64,000 nt of DNA from positions 1,240,001 to 1,304,000 of the forward strand of contig JBAIAA010000261.1 of the NCBI GenBank assembly GCA_037893245.1, written 5' to 3'. This stretch comes from Crossaster papposus. Taxonomy: Eukaryota; Echinodermata; Asteroidea; Velatida; Solasteridae. Shown piece by piece: positions 24,726 to 35,756 of this stretch (its first letter is position 1; the number at the start of each line of letters is the position of its first letter). The translations under genes were made by a program, and so were the position numbers. The notes beneath the pieces are model-generated. The model did no database searches. It was not told the DNA's origin and saw only the letters and a program-made list of their open reading frames with translations.

Positions 24726-24787
24726 ATTACTAGATTATCTTTGTTAAATTATTATACCTTGTGCTTGAAAAAATGTTACAAAATTAA

Positions 24788-24990
24788 CCAGTTCGCGCCG
24801 GGATTATTTTTAACAAAACTCGATCCGAAGCGGGTTCAGGCTGATAGTGCCGGGAAGCACACCCCACGAATTTCCGGCCTTGCGCGCTGCTGACATACAT
24901 TTCCGAACTTGAACTTGGCGTGTTTATGCGTCATCCGTTTTGAATTTGGGGAAAGTTTTGCGTTTATATACGTCATCCGGCGCGAACTGG
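24788..24990. mobile_element. piggyBac-like MITE with TTAA target duplication
   Basis: A 203-bp element with perfect 14-bp terminal inverted repeats, CCAGTTCGCGCCGG (24788-24801) and its complement (24977-24990), flanked on both sides by TTAA (24784-24787, 24991-24994). TTAA duplication is the piggyBac hallmark; Kolobok is the other superfamily that uses TTAA. No coding sequence. Confidence 0.9.
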
Positions 24991-25097
24991 TTAAGGCAAA
25001 TAGGTTTCCTTAAATGTATTTACTAGATTGCGGTGATTGGATTTAATAATACTTAATTTAAAGATGGTGTGAACTTGAGGAGCGGCACTAAAGAAAT

Positions 25098-25300
25098 CGC
25101 AGGACGTCGATCGCGAAAGAAACAAGAAAAACATAAGAATAACTGCCCGACGGCGATTGAAAACAAACGCTGTTTTTCGTGATTTTTTCGCCATCCAACC
25201 ATCCATTAGCCAGGTCAGTTAAACGAGATTTACCATAAAATACAACCCCCCCAAATTCACCCATTCATGATAATTCAAGCAATTATGTATCCTACTTTTA
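25098..25300 (-). mobile_element. Truncated copy of TTAA MITE family B
   Basis: Carries the family-B blocks in reverse orientation (GATTGAAAACAAACGCTG, CAGTTAAACGA, CCCCCCCAAATTCACCCATTC) and ends in a decayed terminus (TGTATCCTACTTTTAA). The opposite end is missing. Confidence 0.75.
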
Positions 25301-25429
25301 AAACAAATCCACTAATGTTTTCGGAGTATTGGTGAATAATGAACTGCATAGACAAGACGGACGGCGCGCCCCGGAACAAATAAAAACTTGGAGCAAGACT
25401 AGCCAAAATCTAGCTTGCCGGAAAAAAAA

Positions 25430-25795
25430 TCGCGTCAAAATTTATGTCTGGTCGTGAACTTTGGAGGCAAGTCGCGAAATTTGACGTCAATATTGTCGTC
25501 AATATTCGCGACTTTGGGGGAAAGTCGCGAAATTTGTCGTCAATGATGACGTCAATATTCGCGACTTTGTGGGCAAGTCGTGAATTTTGTCGCGAATATT
25601 GACGTCAATATTCGCGACTTAAAGGAAAAGTCGTGAAATTTAACGTGAATATCGACGTCAAATTTGACGTCAATATTTGCTACGTTTGATGAAAATATGA
25701 AATTGGACATCAATATTGACGTCAATATTCGCGACTTTTGGGAAAGTCGTGAAATTTGTCGCGAATAATGACGTCAAAATTCACGATATGCGTGT
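25430..25795. repeat. ~54-bp minisatellite rich in TCGCGA and GACGTCAATATT
   Basis: About six degenerate units alternate AAGTCGCGAAATTTGTCG with GACGTCAATATTCGCGACTT. Because the unit contains both a motif and its complement, each unit can fold on itself. It ends just beyond the TRIM pseudogene. Confidence 0.75.
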
Positions 25796-25866
25796 CCCTA
25801 CAGGGCCACCATACATATTATACATCCAAGACACCCCAGACCTCCTGCGCAAGCTTGAAGGAATCA

Positions 25867-26910
25867 AAGACTAGATTCAATACTTTTTTTCCACAGCGTC
25901 AATATAATAAATTAAGCCCTTCTCTTTCATAGTTACGAGTGCTCTCATCTCGATCGCTCTTTCCTGCACCTCTTTCGTGGTCCTATCTACCGAGTTCTTA
26001 AATTTCTGCTTGGCATTCGATGAAGCTCTTTTGTGAAGATAAAGTCCTCTGATTCTTTGGTTCAGATCTTGGAGAAGGGATTCTCGGAAGCCTTGGCGCA
26101 CACCACAAGCCAGCTATATTCGACGCAAACATGACTCCGTCTTATGGTCGCGAACAGCACAGTATTTGCAAATCATGACCTCGCATTTCTCACAATAGAA
26201 TAGTTGCGGTTCCCCACTGTGCCTGCGACACCTACAATCAGAATTATCATCATCATCATCCTAAAGTTGGCTGAGCCTTTCCGGAGAGGAAATCTCCTCG
26301 ATCATATTTGTCAGATTAAAGTTTGTTTTCAGGCCGATCTCACTCCGGGGTACCGCAGTCTCCTGACGGCACACAGGGCAAGGTATCTTTCTGGTACCTC
26401 GATGTGTACCTTCGTAGTAGGCCTCATGACATCTCTTGCAAAAGCTGTACTGACATGTAGGGTGTCGTGGCCAAGTGGATAAAAACACCGAACTCAAGCT
26501 CTGGTGTTTCTGTTCAGCAGAGTGTGGGTTCGAGTCCCGGTCGTGACACTTGTGTCCCTGAGCAAGACACTTAACTATAATTGCTTCTCTCCACCCAGGG
26601 GTAAAATGGGTACCTGTGAGGGCAGATATGGTTATTGTGATTGATTTAGCCTAGTAGCGCATATATTGCAGCACATGCTGTATACTCCCCAGGGAGCTGA
26701 GATGGTTTAAGGATTAAAAATGGCCCAGTGACCAGGGGTAATAATGTTGGAAGCGCTTTGACACACCCTTCGGGTGTGAAAAGCGCTGTATAAATCCAAG
26801 ATATTATTATTATTCGAGGGTCTTTGGTCCACTGTACGTCTCCTGGCAGATGCTGCACGAAAGGTGATTTTTGATGAATCTCCCACAGTGCTAGTCGCCA
26901 TTGTTGCCTG
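25867..26910 (-). pseudogene. TRIM-type RING/B-box/coiled-coil pseudogene
   Basis: Read leftwards on the minus strand. The RING start KNHLSCSICQETYSGPKTL lies near 26815-26880; the second RING half has FCKRC and IPCPVCRQE (26300-26460). A B-box 2 with CRRHSGEPQLFYCEKCEVM follows (26130-26220), then a helical coiled-coil stretch (25877-26101). This is the order of TRIM E3 ubiquitin ligases. It is broken in at least four ways: the only upstream ATG (MATSTVGDSSK) is out of frame with the RING; a SINE splits the RING; the RING's CxH reads CQY; and the B-box has DHKTESC (a His lost) followed by an in-frame TAG. No NHL, SPRY or filamin domain is found downstream. Intron remnants could explain part of the frame changes, but not the stop or the lost metal ligands. 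Confidence 0.85.
26462..26814 (+). mobile_element. tRNA-derived SINE ending in (ATT)n
   Basis: The head is tRNA-like: GTGTCGTGGCCAAGTGG supplies a polymerase III A box and GGTTCGAGTCC a B box about 50 bases later, with a Leu/Ser-type long variable arm. A central region with TGAGCAAGACACTTAAC and GGTAAAATGGGTACCTG follows. The 3' end AAGCGCTGTATAAATCC is followed by ATT repeats, suggesting mobilisation by a CR1/L2-type LINE with a similar tail. It sits inside the RING domain of the TRIM pseudogene, in opposite orientation. No obvious target duplication. Confidence 0.85.
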
Positions 26911-27019
26911 AATTTGTAGCAAAGTCAGACTTGAAACAGTAACACGTGTTCCCCTTCTCAAAAGATCTTCAAATACATGTCACTTGCAGTACATAAAATA
27001 CACGTACTTCATAACTTAA

Positions 27020-27215
27020 GGGTAGGGTACACCATTGGTAAATGCTTGAATTATCATGAATGGGTGAATTTGGGGGGTTGTATGCTGTAGTAAATATCGT
27101 TTAACTGACCTGTTCGAAGTTCTACAATCATCGATGCCGAGGAAAGCTATAAAAACGGCGTTCGTTTTCAACCGGCATCGGGCAGTGGTTCTTATGTTGT
27201 TCTTGTTTTTTTAAC
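27020..27215 (+). mobile_element. Truncated copy of TTAA MITE family B
   Basis: Begins after TTAA (27016-27019) with GGGTAGGGTACACCATTGG and runs to the GGGCAGTGGTTCTTATG block, then stops. The right half and right terminus are absent. Confidence 0.75.
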
Positions 27216-29086
27216 TCTATTTTCACTTGCTGTGGATTTTTAATTCTGGCATGCAATAAAATAAGTACAAAAAATGCGTCTCATTAGAAACGCATTTTGT
27301 TAAAATTCCATTAGTAGTTGGTTCAAATCTAAATCGTAGAATATTATTTTCTTGGAATATACAGCAATTACAGAGCTAAACTTCGTCAGGTTATTTAGTT
27401 GTCGTGTCAAGCACCATTCCTTAGATTTTAAGAACTGTTGCTGCTTTCAACGATAAAAACTGACAAAATGGTATACTGTGTACATACTGTTAACACTGTA
27501 CATTCACTTACTGGTATAATGAATCGGTATCTGACTTTATCCAATGTTCACTTTCTGTGTACTTATACAGGTCAGGTTGTAATGATCCGAATGCCTTAGG
27601 GTGTGAAATGTTGTTTGTATGCTTTTATGGTGGGCTCTAACCAATCACTTAAATACATACGTACACGCTTAAAACTAAAGTCCTGTATCAACATTATAAG
27701 TGCGCGGTCAGTGCCTACTCTTTAAAACTTGGGATTTAAACCATTACAATGATGAATTCAACACATTTAGTATTAAATTCCTTTAAAATATTTTGCACGA
27801 ACACTGCAGCCGCTTTTTGTGCCCGAACCCTTCCGCGGCGCTTGATTTGTTTGAAAATTGTCGTCTCAGCGTATACCCAGCAACATAATGGGACCAAGTG
27901 ACCCCCTTAGTCACCGATACCTATACACTCCCTAGACTATTGTTACCTACTGCGCACTCCCCCCCCCCCCCCCCCCTCACAAAGGAGGAAGGGGGAGGGG
28001 GGGGGTTCTTTCCTTCCATTATTGCTTCATAGCTGGCAGCGGAACAGGGGAATGTTTATCTAGCTATGGAGGCTGGAACGCGCCATTGTGTACTTCTTTT
28101 GTTGTGTAAAATGTTGTGTTCTGCCGCGGGCAGATCGCCAGCAGCGGCAGGCAGATCTGAAAGGTGACAAAAAAAGGTAAACCGTAAAGGAATTTGAGGA
28201 ATCCATCAATTAATTTCTTACCAATTAGCCAAAGATGTGTTCAATGGTATCACTCTGAAAGTATTTTTAATGGCATACTGATTTGTTCAGGTAGTTTTAC
28301 ACTTATAACAGATTTTGACAAGGGAACCTTTTGTTATTTGTGGTATAATTGTTTTTTCCCTTATATTCTTGTCTATGGATTCTTGCAGACGTACCAAGCC
28401 TGCTCTATGTCATATATGACACGAAAAGCATAATATGGCATTAGGCATTTATTTTATTCTTCCGATGCACGCATCCTAAACATTTATATATTCAGGTTTA
28501 ATAGCTGTTACGCCTATTCAGTCTTAATGCGTCTGGGTTTAGAGATGGCTTTTGTCGTTTGTTTTGCAAAGATTATACTGATTATTAGTTGTGACCATTC
28601 TAGCTACTCATATTTTTTTCAAATTATTAAAATATTATAGAAATAAGGGTTCGAGTGGACTGGGTGCTTGGACGTGGTACGTGTGCCCTCTGGTACTACA
28701 TGTTGTGTTTGCTCGTAGCGGCCGCTATTTTCTCAAGATATGAATATTCCTATTTTAAATATTTTTTCGGGCTGTACGATTTTATTAATAACTGTAACAA
28801 TTGCAATATAAAAACCCTTTCTTGAATTGTTCGTAAACAATCGTCTGTTGATCGATGTTTTTGTAATTGTTTTTTGTGTGAAAACGATTATATTTCAATA
28901 TCTTTAACCCGGAAAAGTTATTCTATCAAAAAAATCATTAAAATTACAATGAACGCAATTAACGATTGGGCGAATTTATCCCCAAGTACGTTTTGCGTTT
29001 TCACGAATGGACGAATTCAAACATTTGCAAATGTATTGTTTTTTTCTTCTTTCGCTTTCACAAACAGACACTTATCTTAAAGGTAG
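27216..29086. other. Unique AT-rich DNA, no gene seen
   Basis: No motif-bearing frame, RNA gene or repeat copy recognised. The longest frames (28194-28433, 28874-29080) are low-complexity and lack known motifs. One poly(C) run of about 18 (27959-27976) faces a G-rich stretch about 20 bases later (27995-28006), so the two could pair. Confidence 0.5.
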
Positions 29087-29090
29087 GACA

Positions 29091-29420
29091 CAATTGGCAA
29101 TTGCTTGAATTGTCATGAATGGGTGGATTTTTGGGGGTTGTATTTTATAATAAATAGCGTTTAACTGACCTGTCTGAAGTTTTACAATCATGGATGTTGA
29201 GAAAAACGGCGTTCGTTTTCAACCGGCGTTGTGCAGTGGTTTTCAATATTTTGGGTTTTTTTCGCGATCGCCGTCCGGCCGCGGAACAATTATAGAATAT
29301 CTAGCGCAATCATTTTTCTTGATGCATACAATCATTATTTACTTTTAAATAAAGTGAGACATTTCTTAATAATTCGGTAGTAAAAACAATTGATATCTGC
29401 AAATGGTTTAATTATCTTTA
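29091..29420 (+). mobile_element. TTAA MITE family B, near full length
   Basis: Starts after TTAA (29087-29090) with AGGTAGGACACAATTGG. Contains the GCGATCGCCGTCCGG, TATCTAGCGCAATCATTTT and TAATAATTCGGTAGTAAA blocks. The right terminus is decayed to AAATGGTTTAATTATCTTTA. Confidence 0.8.
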
Positions 29421-29800
29421 GCCTAACTTATTAATTTTGCAAAACTAATTACCAATTTGTCATACGGTTTGCATTATTTAAGAAAAGTAGAATATCGATA
29501 CCTTTATCTTGCATATTCTATTCATCTTAATGTTTCAAACTGCTAAACGAAAAAAGGACTAACTTTGCACGCGATATTATACTTCCTCGCGAGCCTAACA
29601 CGCAATCCACGTTCCTCCCATTCCAACCCAGGCGAAAGACAACGATTATTATGACGTCTACATAATGGTCAATTATCACGTTTTAAGAGCGCTATAAGAG
29701 ATCTCGTGGTGGCTTTCTATTGGCTGAAATTCAGACGTTAGCCATAATAGACATGCCAGCATGCAACTGTGATAAAAATAGCACGAACCACTACAGTGTA
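29421..29800. other. Unique sequence upstream of the candidate exon
   Basis: No repeat recognised. Contains TCTATTGGCTGAAATTC (an inverted CCAAT box, about 29717-29733), 230-240 bases upstream of the candidate start codon at 29961. It could be promoter DNA, but that is only inference. Confidence 0.3.
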
Positions 29801-29960
29801 TAGCTCAAATTAAAGCCTGGTACAGTGACGTAAGACTGTACGCGCTGCATGTCTTGCTAGGCCATTGCCCATAGTGGGATACGTGATCTGTATGGGTGTT
29901 CGTGCAATCAATGACGCGATCTTCGGCGATTCGTTAGTTGCATCCGTACAGTCTAGGAGA

Positions 29961-30006
29961 ATGGACGGAGCGGTGCTTTCTCTTCTGGTGGTATCGGCAC
30001 TCGCAG
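29961..30006 (+). CDS. Candidate first coding exon: signal peptide followed by a splice donor
   Basis: ATG at 29961 opens MDGAVLSLLVVSALAG: a hydrophobic core followed by the small residues SALAG, a good eukaryotic secretion signal. Immediately after, at 30006/30007, lies CAG|GTAAGC, a near-consensus 5' splice site, leaving the exon in phase 1. A signal peptide ending exactly at an exon border is a common layout in secreted and membrane proteins, so this may be the first coding exon of a host gene. I cannot find a convincing second exon downstream; the next kilobases are repeats. The context upstream of the ATG (GGAGAATGG) is acceptable. Chance occurrence is possible because the exon is only 46 bases long. 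Confidence 0.4.
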
Positions 30007-30610
30007 GTAAGCAACGATCTCCATTGATATTATAATTACACCCAACCAACATTTTTTGTTTGTACAATTAACAAACTACCGAGCATTTTCGGTCCAATAA
30101 CCCGGTAATCAGTGGCAGAAAATTATTAGGAATACAGCCATATACTCTTTATTTTAATTTGCCAACCATAATTGTATGGACAAGCACACTCAGACTTATT
30201 TATAATTATTAATAACTTAATTTATAATTATTATTAACATAAGTTTGAAATTGATTGATATAAGACGAATTCGTTCCCTGAATGCTGCCCGTCGGCAGCA
30301 GCTTGACGAATTTGATCTGTGATAAATATTGTCGACCTGGTGTTAAAAAAAGTGACCAAAACTGAATTGGTTTGGTAAAACATGGTGTATAAGGTAATGC
30401 AATGTAAGAGTTTGTGAATTTAAATGACTTTTTTAAACAGCCGGGAAAACCTGTAGACACTGCCGAGTTCTAGTCCAGCTGCATATTTATGTCGGAACAT
30501 AAATTAAATTTACGGAAGTTATGGTATGATCAATTTCAGTATTATGACAGGTACATTTAGATACACGAATACAACATGGTGACGTCATTAGTAAAAAAGG
30601 AAGAGAATAC
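30007..30610. other. Putative intron, no recognised repeat
   Basis: AT-rich, with no recognised repeat or motif-bearing frame. If the upstream donor is real this is intron 1. Confidence 0.3.
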
Positions 30611-30615
30611 CAATT

Positions 30616-31128
30616 TGTGACCCAGCACGAGTAAATGAGACACTTTGAGGCAAAAATGAAAATTGAGATTTTGATTTCATTATCTAAAGCTTGTTTAGCT
30701 TTAAAGGTAGGATACACCATTAGTAATTGCTTGAATTATTAGGAATAGGTAGATTTAGGGGGTTGTATTTTATAGTAAATATCGTTTAACTGACCTATCC
30801 GAAGTTTTACAACCATGGATACCGAGAAAAACACGAAAAACAGCGTTTGTTTTCAACTGGCGTCGAGCAGTTATTCTTATGTTATTTACGGCGATCGCGA
30901 ATTTTTCTTCATAAAATTCAATTTTTCAGAATAATAACAAGATATCTAGCGCAATCATTTTGCTGGATGCCTAGAATCATTATTTACTTTCAGATGAGTA
31001 AGATATTTCTTAATAATTCGGTAGTATTTTTTTTCAAAATCTGCAAATGGTGTATACTACCTTTAAATGATGAAATCAAATTTTTTATTTTTGCCTCAAA
31101 GTGTCTCATTTACTCGTGCTGGGTCACA
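30616..31128. mobile_element. Palindromic MITE family C, split by a family-B MITE
   Basis: Left half 30616-30714 starts TGTGACCCAGCACGAGTAAA; right half 31067-31128 ends with its complement. Removing the insert leaves about 161 bp, the same size as the uninterrupted copies at 54094-54250 and 56135-56290. The element is almost entirely a hairpin. Confidence 0.88.
30715..31062 (+). mobile_element. TTAA MITE family B, inserted in a family-C hairpin
   Basis: Begins AGGTAGGATACACCATT and ends AATGGTGTATACTACCT, flanked by TTAA at 30711-30714 and 31063-31066. The TTAA comes from TAGCTTTAAATGATG in the host MITE, whose intact copies carry it once at the same place. Confidence 0.93.
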
Positions 31129-31457
31129 TTTAGTTTGGATATGATCATTTATTTTTAGTACCCAACTTCCGTATTTGGAAGCAAAAGTTCAACATTGAGT
31201 AATTAAATCCCCGAAATTGTTAAGTTTTTGTATAGTTTACTGAACCCATTTTAAACATCTGGTTGAAAGGAAACCAACCTATATAACGTCTTGTCGTAAC
31301 CGTTCCTGAGAAAGGACGACAAATCCCCGATGTTTACATCGGGCACGTACCATTACGTTTTACCTGTCGTTTACATTCAATGTACGATACACTCCTGTTT
31401 AAACACATTGTTGTAAATCCTGCTGATTCCTCTGATGATCTATTTAAACTTTGTTGC
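31129..31457. other. Non-coding stretch between MITEs
   Basis: No gene or repeat recognised; AT-rich with no frame above chance. Confidence 0.4.
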
Positions 31458-31461
31458 TTAA

Positions 31462-31819
31462 AGGTAGGATACACCATTTGCAGATATCAAAATATTTACT
31501 AACGAATTATTAAGAAATATCTTACTCATTTGAAAGTAAATGTTGATTCTAGGCATCCAGCACAATGATTGCGCTATATATCCTGTCATTATTCCGAAAA
31601 ATAGAATTTTATAATGACAAATTCGCGATCGCCGTCCGGATAACATAAGAATAACTGCTCGACGCCGGTTAAAAAAACCCGCTGTTTTTCGTGCTTTTTC
31701 GGCATCTATGATTGTAAAACTTCGGACAGCTCAGTTAAACGATATTTACTATAAAATACAACCCCCCAAATCTACTCATTCATGAAAATTAAAGCAATGA
31801 CCAATGGTGTATCCTACCT
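31462..31819 (-). mobile_element. TTAA MITE family B (first of a back-to-back pair)
   Basis: Full length, inverted orientation. Terminal inverted repeats AGGTAGGATACACCATT and complement; TTAA at 31458-31461 and 31820-31823. The right-hand TTAA is shared with the next copy. Confidence 0.93.
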
Positions 31820-31823
31820 TTAA

Positions 31824-32204
31824 AGATAGGATACACCATTTGCAGATATCAACAATATTTATTACCGAATTATTAAGAAATATCCTACTCATTTGAAAGT
31901 AAATAATGATTCTAGGCATCCAGCAAAATGATTGCGCTAGATATCCTGTAATTATTCCGACAAATTTAATTTTATAACCAAAAATTCGCGATCGCCGTCC
32001 GGCGATCGCGAAAAAACAAAAATAACATACGGAATAACTGCTCGACGCTGGTTGAAAACAAACGCTGTTTTTCGTGCTTTTCTCGGCATCAATGATTGTA
32101 AAACTTCGGAGAGGTCAGTCAAACGATATTTACTATAAAATACGACCCCCCCAAAAAGCCACCTATTCATGATAATTCAAGCAATTACCAATGGTGTGTC
32201 CTAA
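31824..32204 (-). mobile_element. TTAA MITE family B (second of the pair), right end trimmed
   Basis: Starts directly after the shared TTAA with AGATAGGATACACCATT. The right terminus reads AATGGTGTGTCCTA and then passes straight into LINE coding sequence, losing the last bases and the TTAA. Confidence 0.9.
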
Positions 32205-34882
32205 ATACCAGATCTCTTAAAAACAAAACAGCTGATTTTGTTTCTTATGCTATAGTAAGGCTGATTTGTTTGCCCTTACGGAGACTTGGTTTACAGATGT
32301 TGCCCACAAGGTTGAAGCAACTCAACCTGGTTTTAGATTGCTGGATTATCCCCGGAAAAACCGTGTGGGGAGAGGCACTGCTTTGTTGTTTCGTGATCAT
32401 TTGCATGTCAAGAAAATTGCTGGAGATGAATTAGATTCGTTTGAGTTTTCAGAATGGTCTGTAGGGATTAAATCGTTTAAATTACGACTTGTAATCATTT
32501 ACAGGCCACCATACTCAGTTAGCCACCCTTGTACAGTTAATCGGCTTATCACTGAATTTGCCGATTATTTAGAATCCATTATTTTATCTTCTAAACTAGT
32601 TTTAATAACTGGAGATTTTAACATTCATGTTGACATATCTGACGATCCAAACACTTAACGTGTTTTAACACTTCTTGAATCCATGGGTCTTCAGCAACAT
32701 GTTAACAAACCTACACATGAGATGGGTCACACACTAGATCTTGTTATTACCCGGAAATCGGACATAGTTCTTAACAGCCCCCCGACACCTCACCACCTTT
32801 TCTCTGATCATTTTTCTGTTATTTGCAAACTTGCAACAACAAAAGTCTACTTTTCCTGCTAAACAGATTGTTTATATGGATATTAAATCCATTGACATTA
32901 TTTGCTTTAAAAGTGACTTTGTCTCTTCTAGACTGTGCATGGACACTCCTCAAGGTCTTGAGGAGCTTACGAAATGTTACAATATTACACTAGCTGGTAC
33001 CTTCAACACACATGCCCCATTAAAGTCCAAGATGGTAACCGCTAGGCCCCGTCTACCTTGGTTTAATCAAGAAATAAACTCTGCCTTAAGGATGAGGAGA
33101 CGTGCAGAAAAGAAGTGGCGACGAACTAACATGGCCTCTGATCTTTCAGAATATAAGCTAATAAGAAATAAGGTAACCTTTCTTCTTAACAAAGCTCGCT
33201 GCAAATTCTACAAAGACTTTATCGAAAGTAATAGTTCCGACCAGAGGAAACTATTTAGAGCATCTAAAAAGCTGCTTGGGCGTAGTGATGACGTCCTATA
33301 AAATGACCCTTGCTAATGATATGGGTAGCTTTTTGATAAGAGAAATATCTAATATTCTTGCTAAACTTGATGACTTAGAAGTTTCAACCTCTGTTGACAG
33401 AACGTTCTCTTTTACATCTGAAACATTGTCCAGTGGTATCTTGTTTGATAGTTTCATACCATTAACGGAGTCACAGGTAAAACAGCTAAGGGATCATGCG
33501 CTCTGGATACTATGCCTACTAACCTTGTGGGTGAGTGCCTTGATGTTTTGCTTCCAGTACTTACCAAAATTATAAACTCTTCTTTAGTATCTGGCACATT
33601 TCCTACTGACTGGAAAGAAGCTTTAATTTGCCCTTTAATAAAAAAACCCAATCTCGATATGAAATTATAAAACTACCTAAACAGTAATTTAAAATTTATT
33701 TCTAAATTAACTGAGAGGGCCGCTTGTGACCAACTTTATTATCACATGTCAAAACATTCCATGTTTCCGGTTTTCAAATCATCTTACCGGAAGCATCACA
33801 GTACAGATACAAATAATTTACTGATGAGGATGAATTCCGGCCAACATGTTATTATGCTTATTCTTTTAGACCTGAGTGCAGCGTTTGGTACTGTTGATCA
33901 CGTCATTTTATTAAAACGTCTACAGTCTAAATTTTGAGTCACTGGCAAGGCATTGGTTTTCGTCTTATTTGTCAGATAGAAGCCAACGCGTATTCATTCA
34001 AGTTACCTTATCAGACAAGTTTAATATCAACTGTGGTGTTCCTCATGGATCCTGCTTAGGACCATTTTTATTCATTGTCTATGCCTCTAAATTGTTTGAC
34101 ATCATTGAGCATCATCTGCCTGATGTTCATTGTTACGCCGATGACACTCAGCTGTATCTATCTTTTAGACCTGACGATATATCTTGTCAAGCTGCTGTAA
34201 CTATAATGGAAAATTGCATCAGGGACATCAGGCAATGGATGTTGCATGACCGGCTTTTAATTAACGATGCTAAGAGTGAATTTTTGATAATCGGATCAAA
34301 GCAGCAGTTGAAGAAAATTAATATTTCCGATATCATGATAGGCGATGCTAAAGTTTTCCCTACAACATGACTTTTTTGTGTTCGTAATTTGGAGTCTTGG
34401 TTTGATTCTGAACTTACAATGAATACCCACATCAATAAAGCTTGCTCTGCAACCTTTTCCCATCTTCACAACATCCAACGCATTAGTCAATTCCTAACAC
34501 AAGACTCTTTTTTAAAAACTAATTGATGCATTTGTGACCAGTCGTCTTGATTATTGTAATGACCTTTTGTATGCTCTGCCAAAGTCACAGATAGCTAAAC
34601 TACAAAGGGTTCAAAACGCTGCAGCCAGAATTGTTTCTAACGCACACACCGGTTTGAACACATTACACCTATAATTCGTCAATTACATTGGCTGCCTGTT
34701 TTGTACATGATCAATTTTAAAATCCTTTTGTTGACCTTCAAAGCTCTTCATGGTCTTTCTCCAAAGTACTTACAGGATCTTGTTTCTATCCGGAAAGTAT
34801 CTTCATATCAACTTAGGTCAGGGAATAATGGTATTTTCTTAGATTATCCCTCTGGTAAAATGTTGACTACATTTTGGTGATA
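32205..34882 (+). pseudogene. CR1/L2-type LINE: endonuclease and reverse transcriptase, decayed (5' part)
   Basis: The apurinic-type endonuclease reads TRSLKNKTADF, LFALTETWFTD, IIYRPP and TGDFNIHVD (32205-32660). After a TAA at 32656 it continues in the same frame with HTLDLVITR and SDHFSV. The RT follows in several frames: WKEALICPLIKKP, LLDLSAAFGTVDH (usual AFD is AFG), GVPHGSCLGPFLF and the catalytic YADDTQLYLSF. The C-terminal domain reads SRLDYCNDLLYALPKSQ and QLHWLPV. These motifs fit the CR1/L2/Rex group that nicks a genomic target and primes reverse transcription there. Multiple stops and frameshifts make it dead. The 5' end is cut by a MITE and the 3' end is displaced by the insertion at 34883. 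Confidence 0.92.
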
Positions 34883-34964
34883 TAGTCCTGCAGATTACTA
34901 CAATAATATTGCATTTAGTGATACAAGCACCAAAATTGGCACACATGCTCATTTTGGGTCACCT

Positions 34965-35545
34965 TACACAAAAACCCCGTTAGCCAAGTTAAAATCCAAG
35001 ATGGCCGCCATTTTTGAAGATGGCCGCCAATAAAGGCCAAATATCACCGAAATATTGATGTACGGATGGCAATACAAGCACAAAACTTGGCATTTAACAT
35101 CTGTTGGGTCTCCCTGTTGTTGGCATATCCAAAACAGTATATTAGGCACTTGAAAATTCAAGATGGCCACTATTTTTGAAGATGGCCGCCAATGAAGGCC
35201 AAATATCACCGAAATATTGATGTACGGATGGATAGAATGACAATACAAGCACAAAACTTGGCATTTAACATCCGTTTGGTCTCCCTGTTGTTGGCATATC
35301 CAAAACAGTTTATTAGGCACTTGAAAATCCAAGATGGCCGCCATTTTTGATGATGGCCGCCAATGAAGGCCAAATATCACCGAAATATTGATGTACGGAT
35401 GGATATAATGGCAATACAAGCACAAAACTTGGCATTTAACATCCGTTTGGTCTCCCTGTTGTTGGCATATCCAAAACAGTATATTAGGCACTTGAAAATT
35501 CAAGATGGCCGCCATTTTCCAAAATGGTCGCAACTGAATGGCTAG
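34965..35545. repeat. ~177-bp tandem repeats with ATGGCCGCC motifs
   Basis: Three to four copies, each with CCAAGATGGCCGCCATTTTT, a second GATGGCCGCC, CACCGAAATATTGATGTACG and CTCCCTGTTGTTGGCATATC. A 198-residue minus-strand frame here is a by-product of the period being close to a multiple of three. Confidence 0.9.
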
Positions 35546-35756
35546 TAGTAGTGTTAGCAAGGATCAAACAGTAATACAATGACCAAAATGGGCATTTAAT
35601 CTCCATTTGAATCCAATATTATGCTAAAATTGTCAACCACTTGGTAATTCAAGATGGCTACCATTTTTAAAGATGGCCGCCACAAGATGACTCAGCCTAT
35701 ATGTTACAAAAAGTGACACATAAATCTAAACATATCTGGTACAAAGACATACAACA

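Noticed and set aside
26462..26547. Functional tRNA-Leu gene
   Set aside because: The tRNA-like head has imperfect acceptor and anticodon stems and continues into a SINE body with an (ATT)n tail.
34964..35560. 198-residue minus-strand frame with repeating WICQQQGD and VIFGLHWRP blocks
   Set aside because: It is the translation of a ~177-bp tandem repeat inside a transposon; there is no start context, motif or flanking gene structure.
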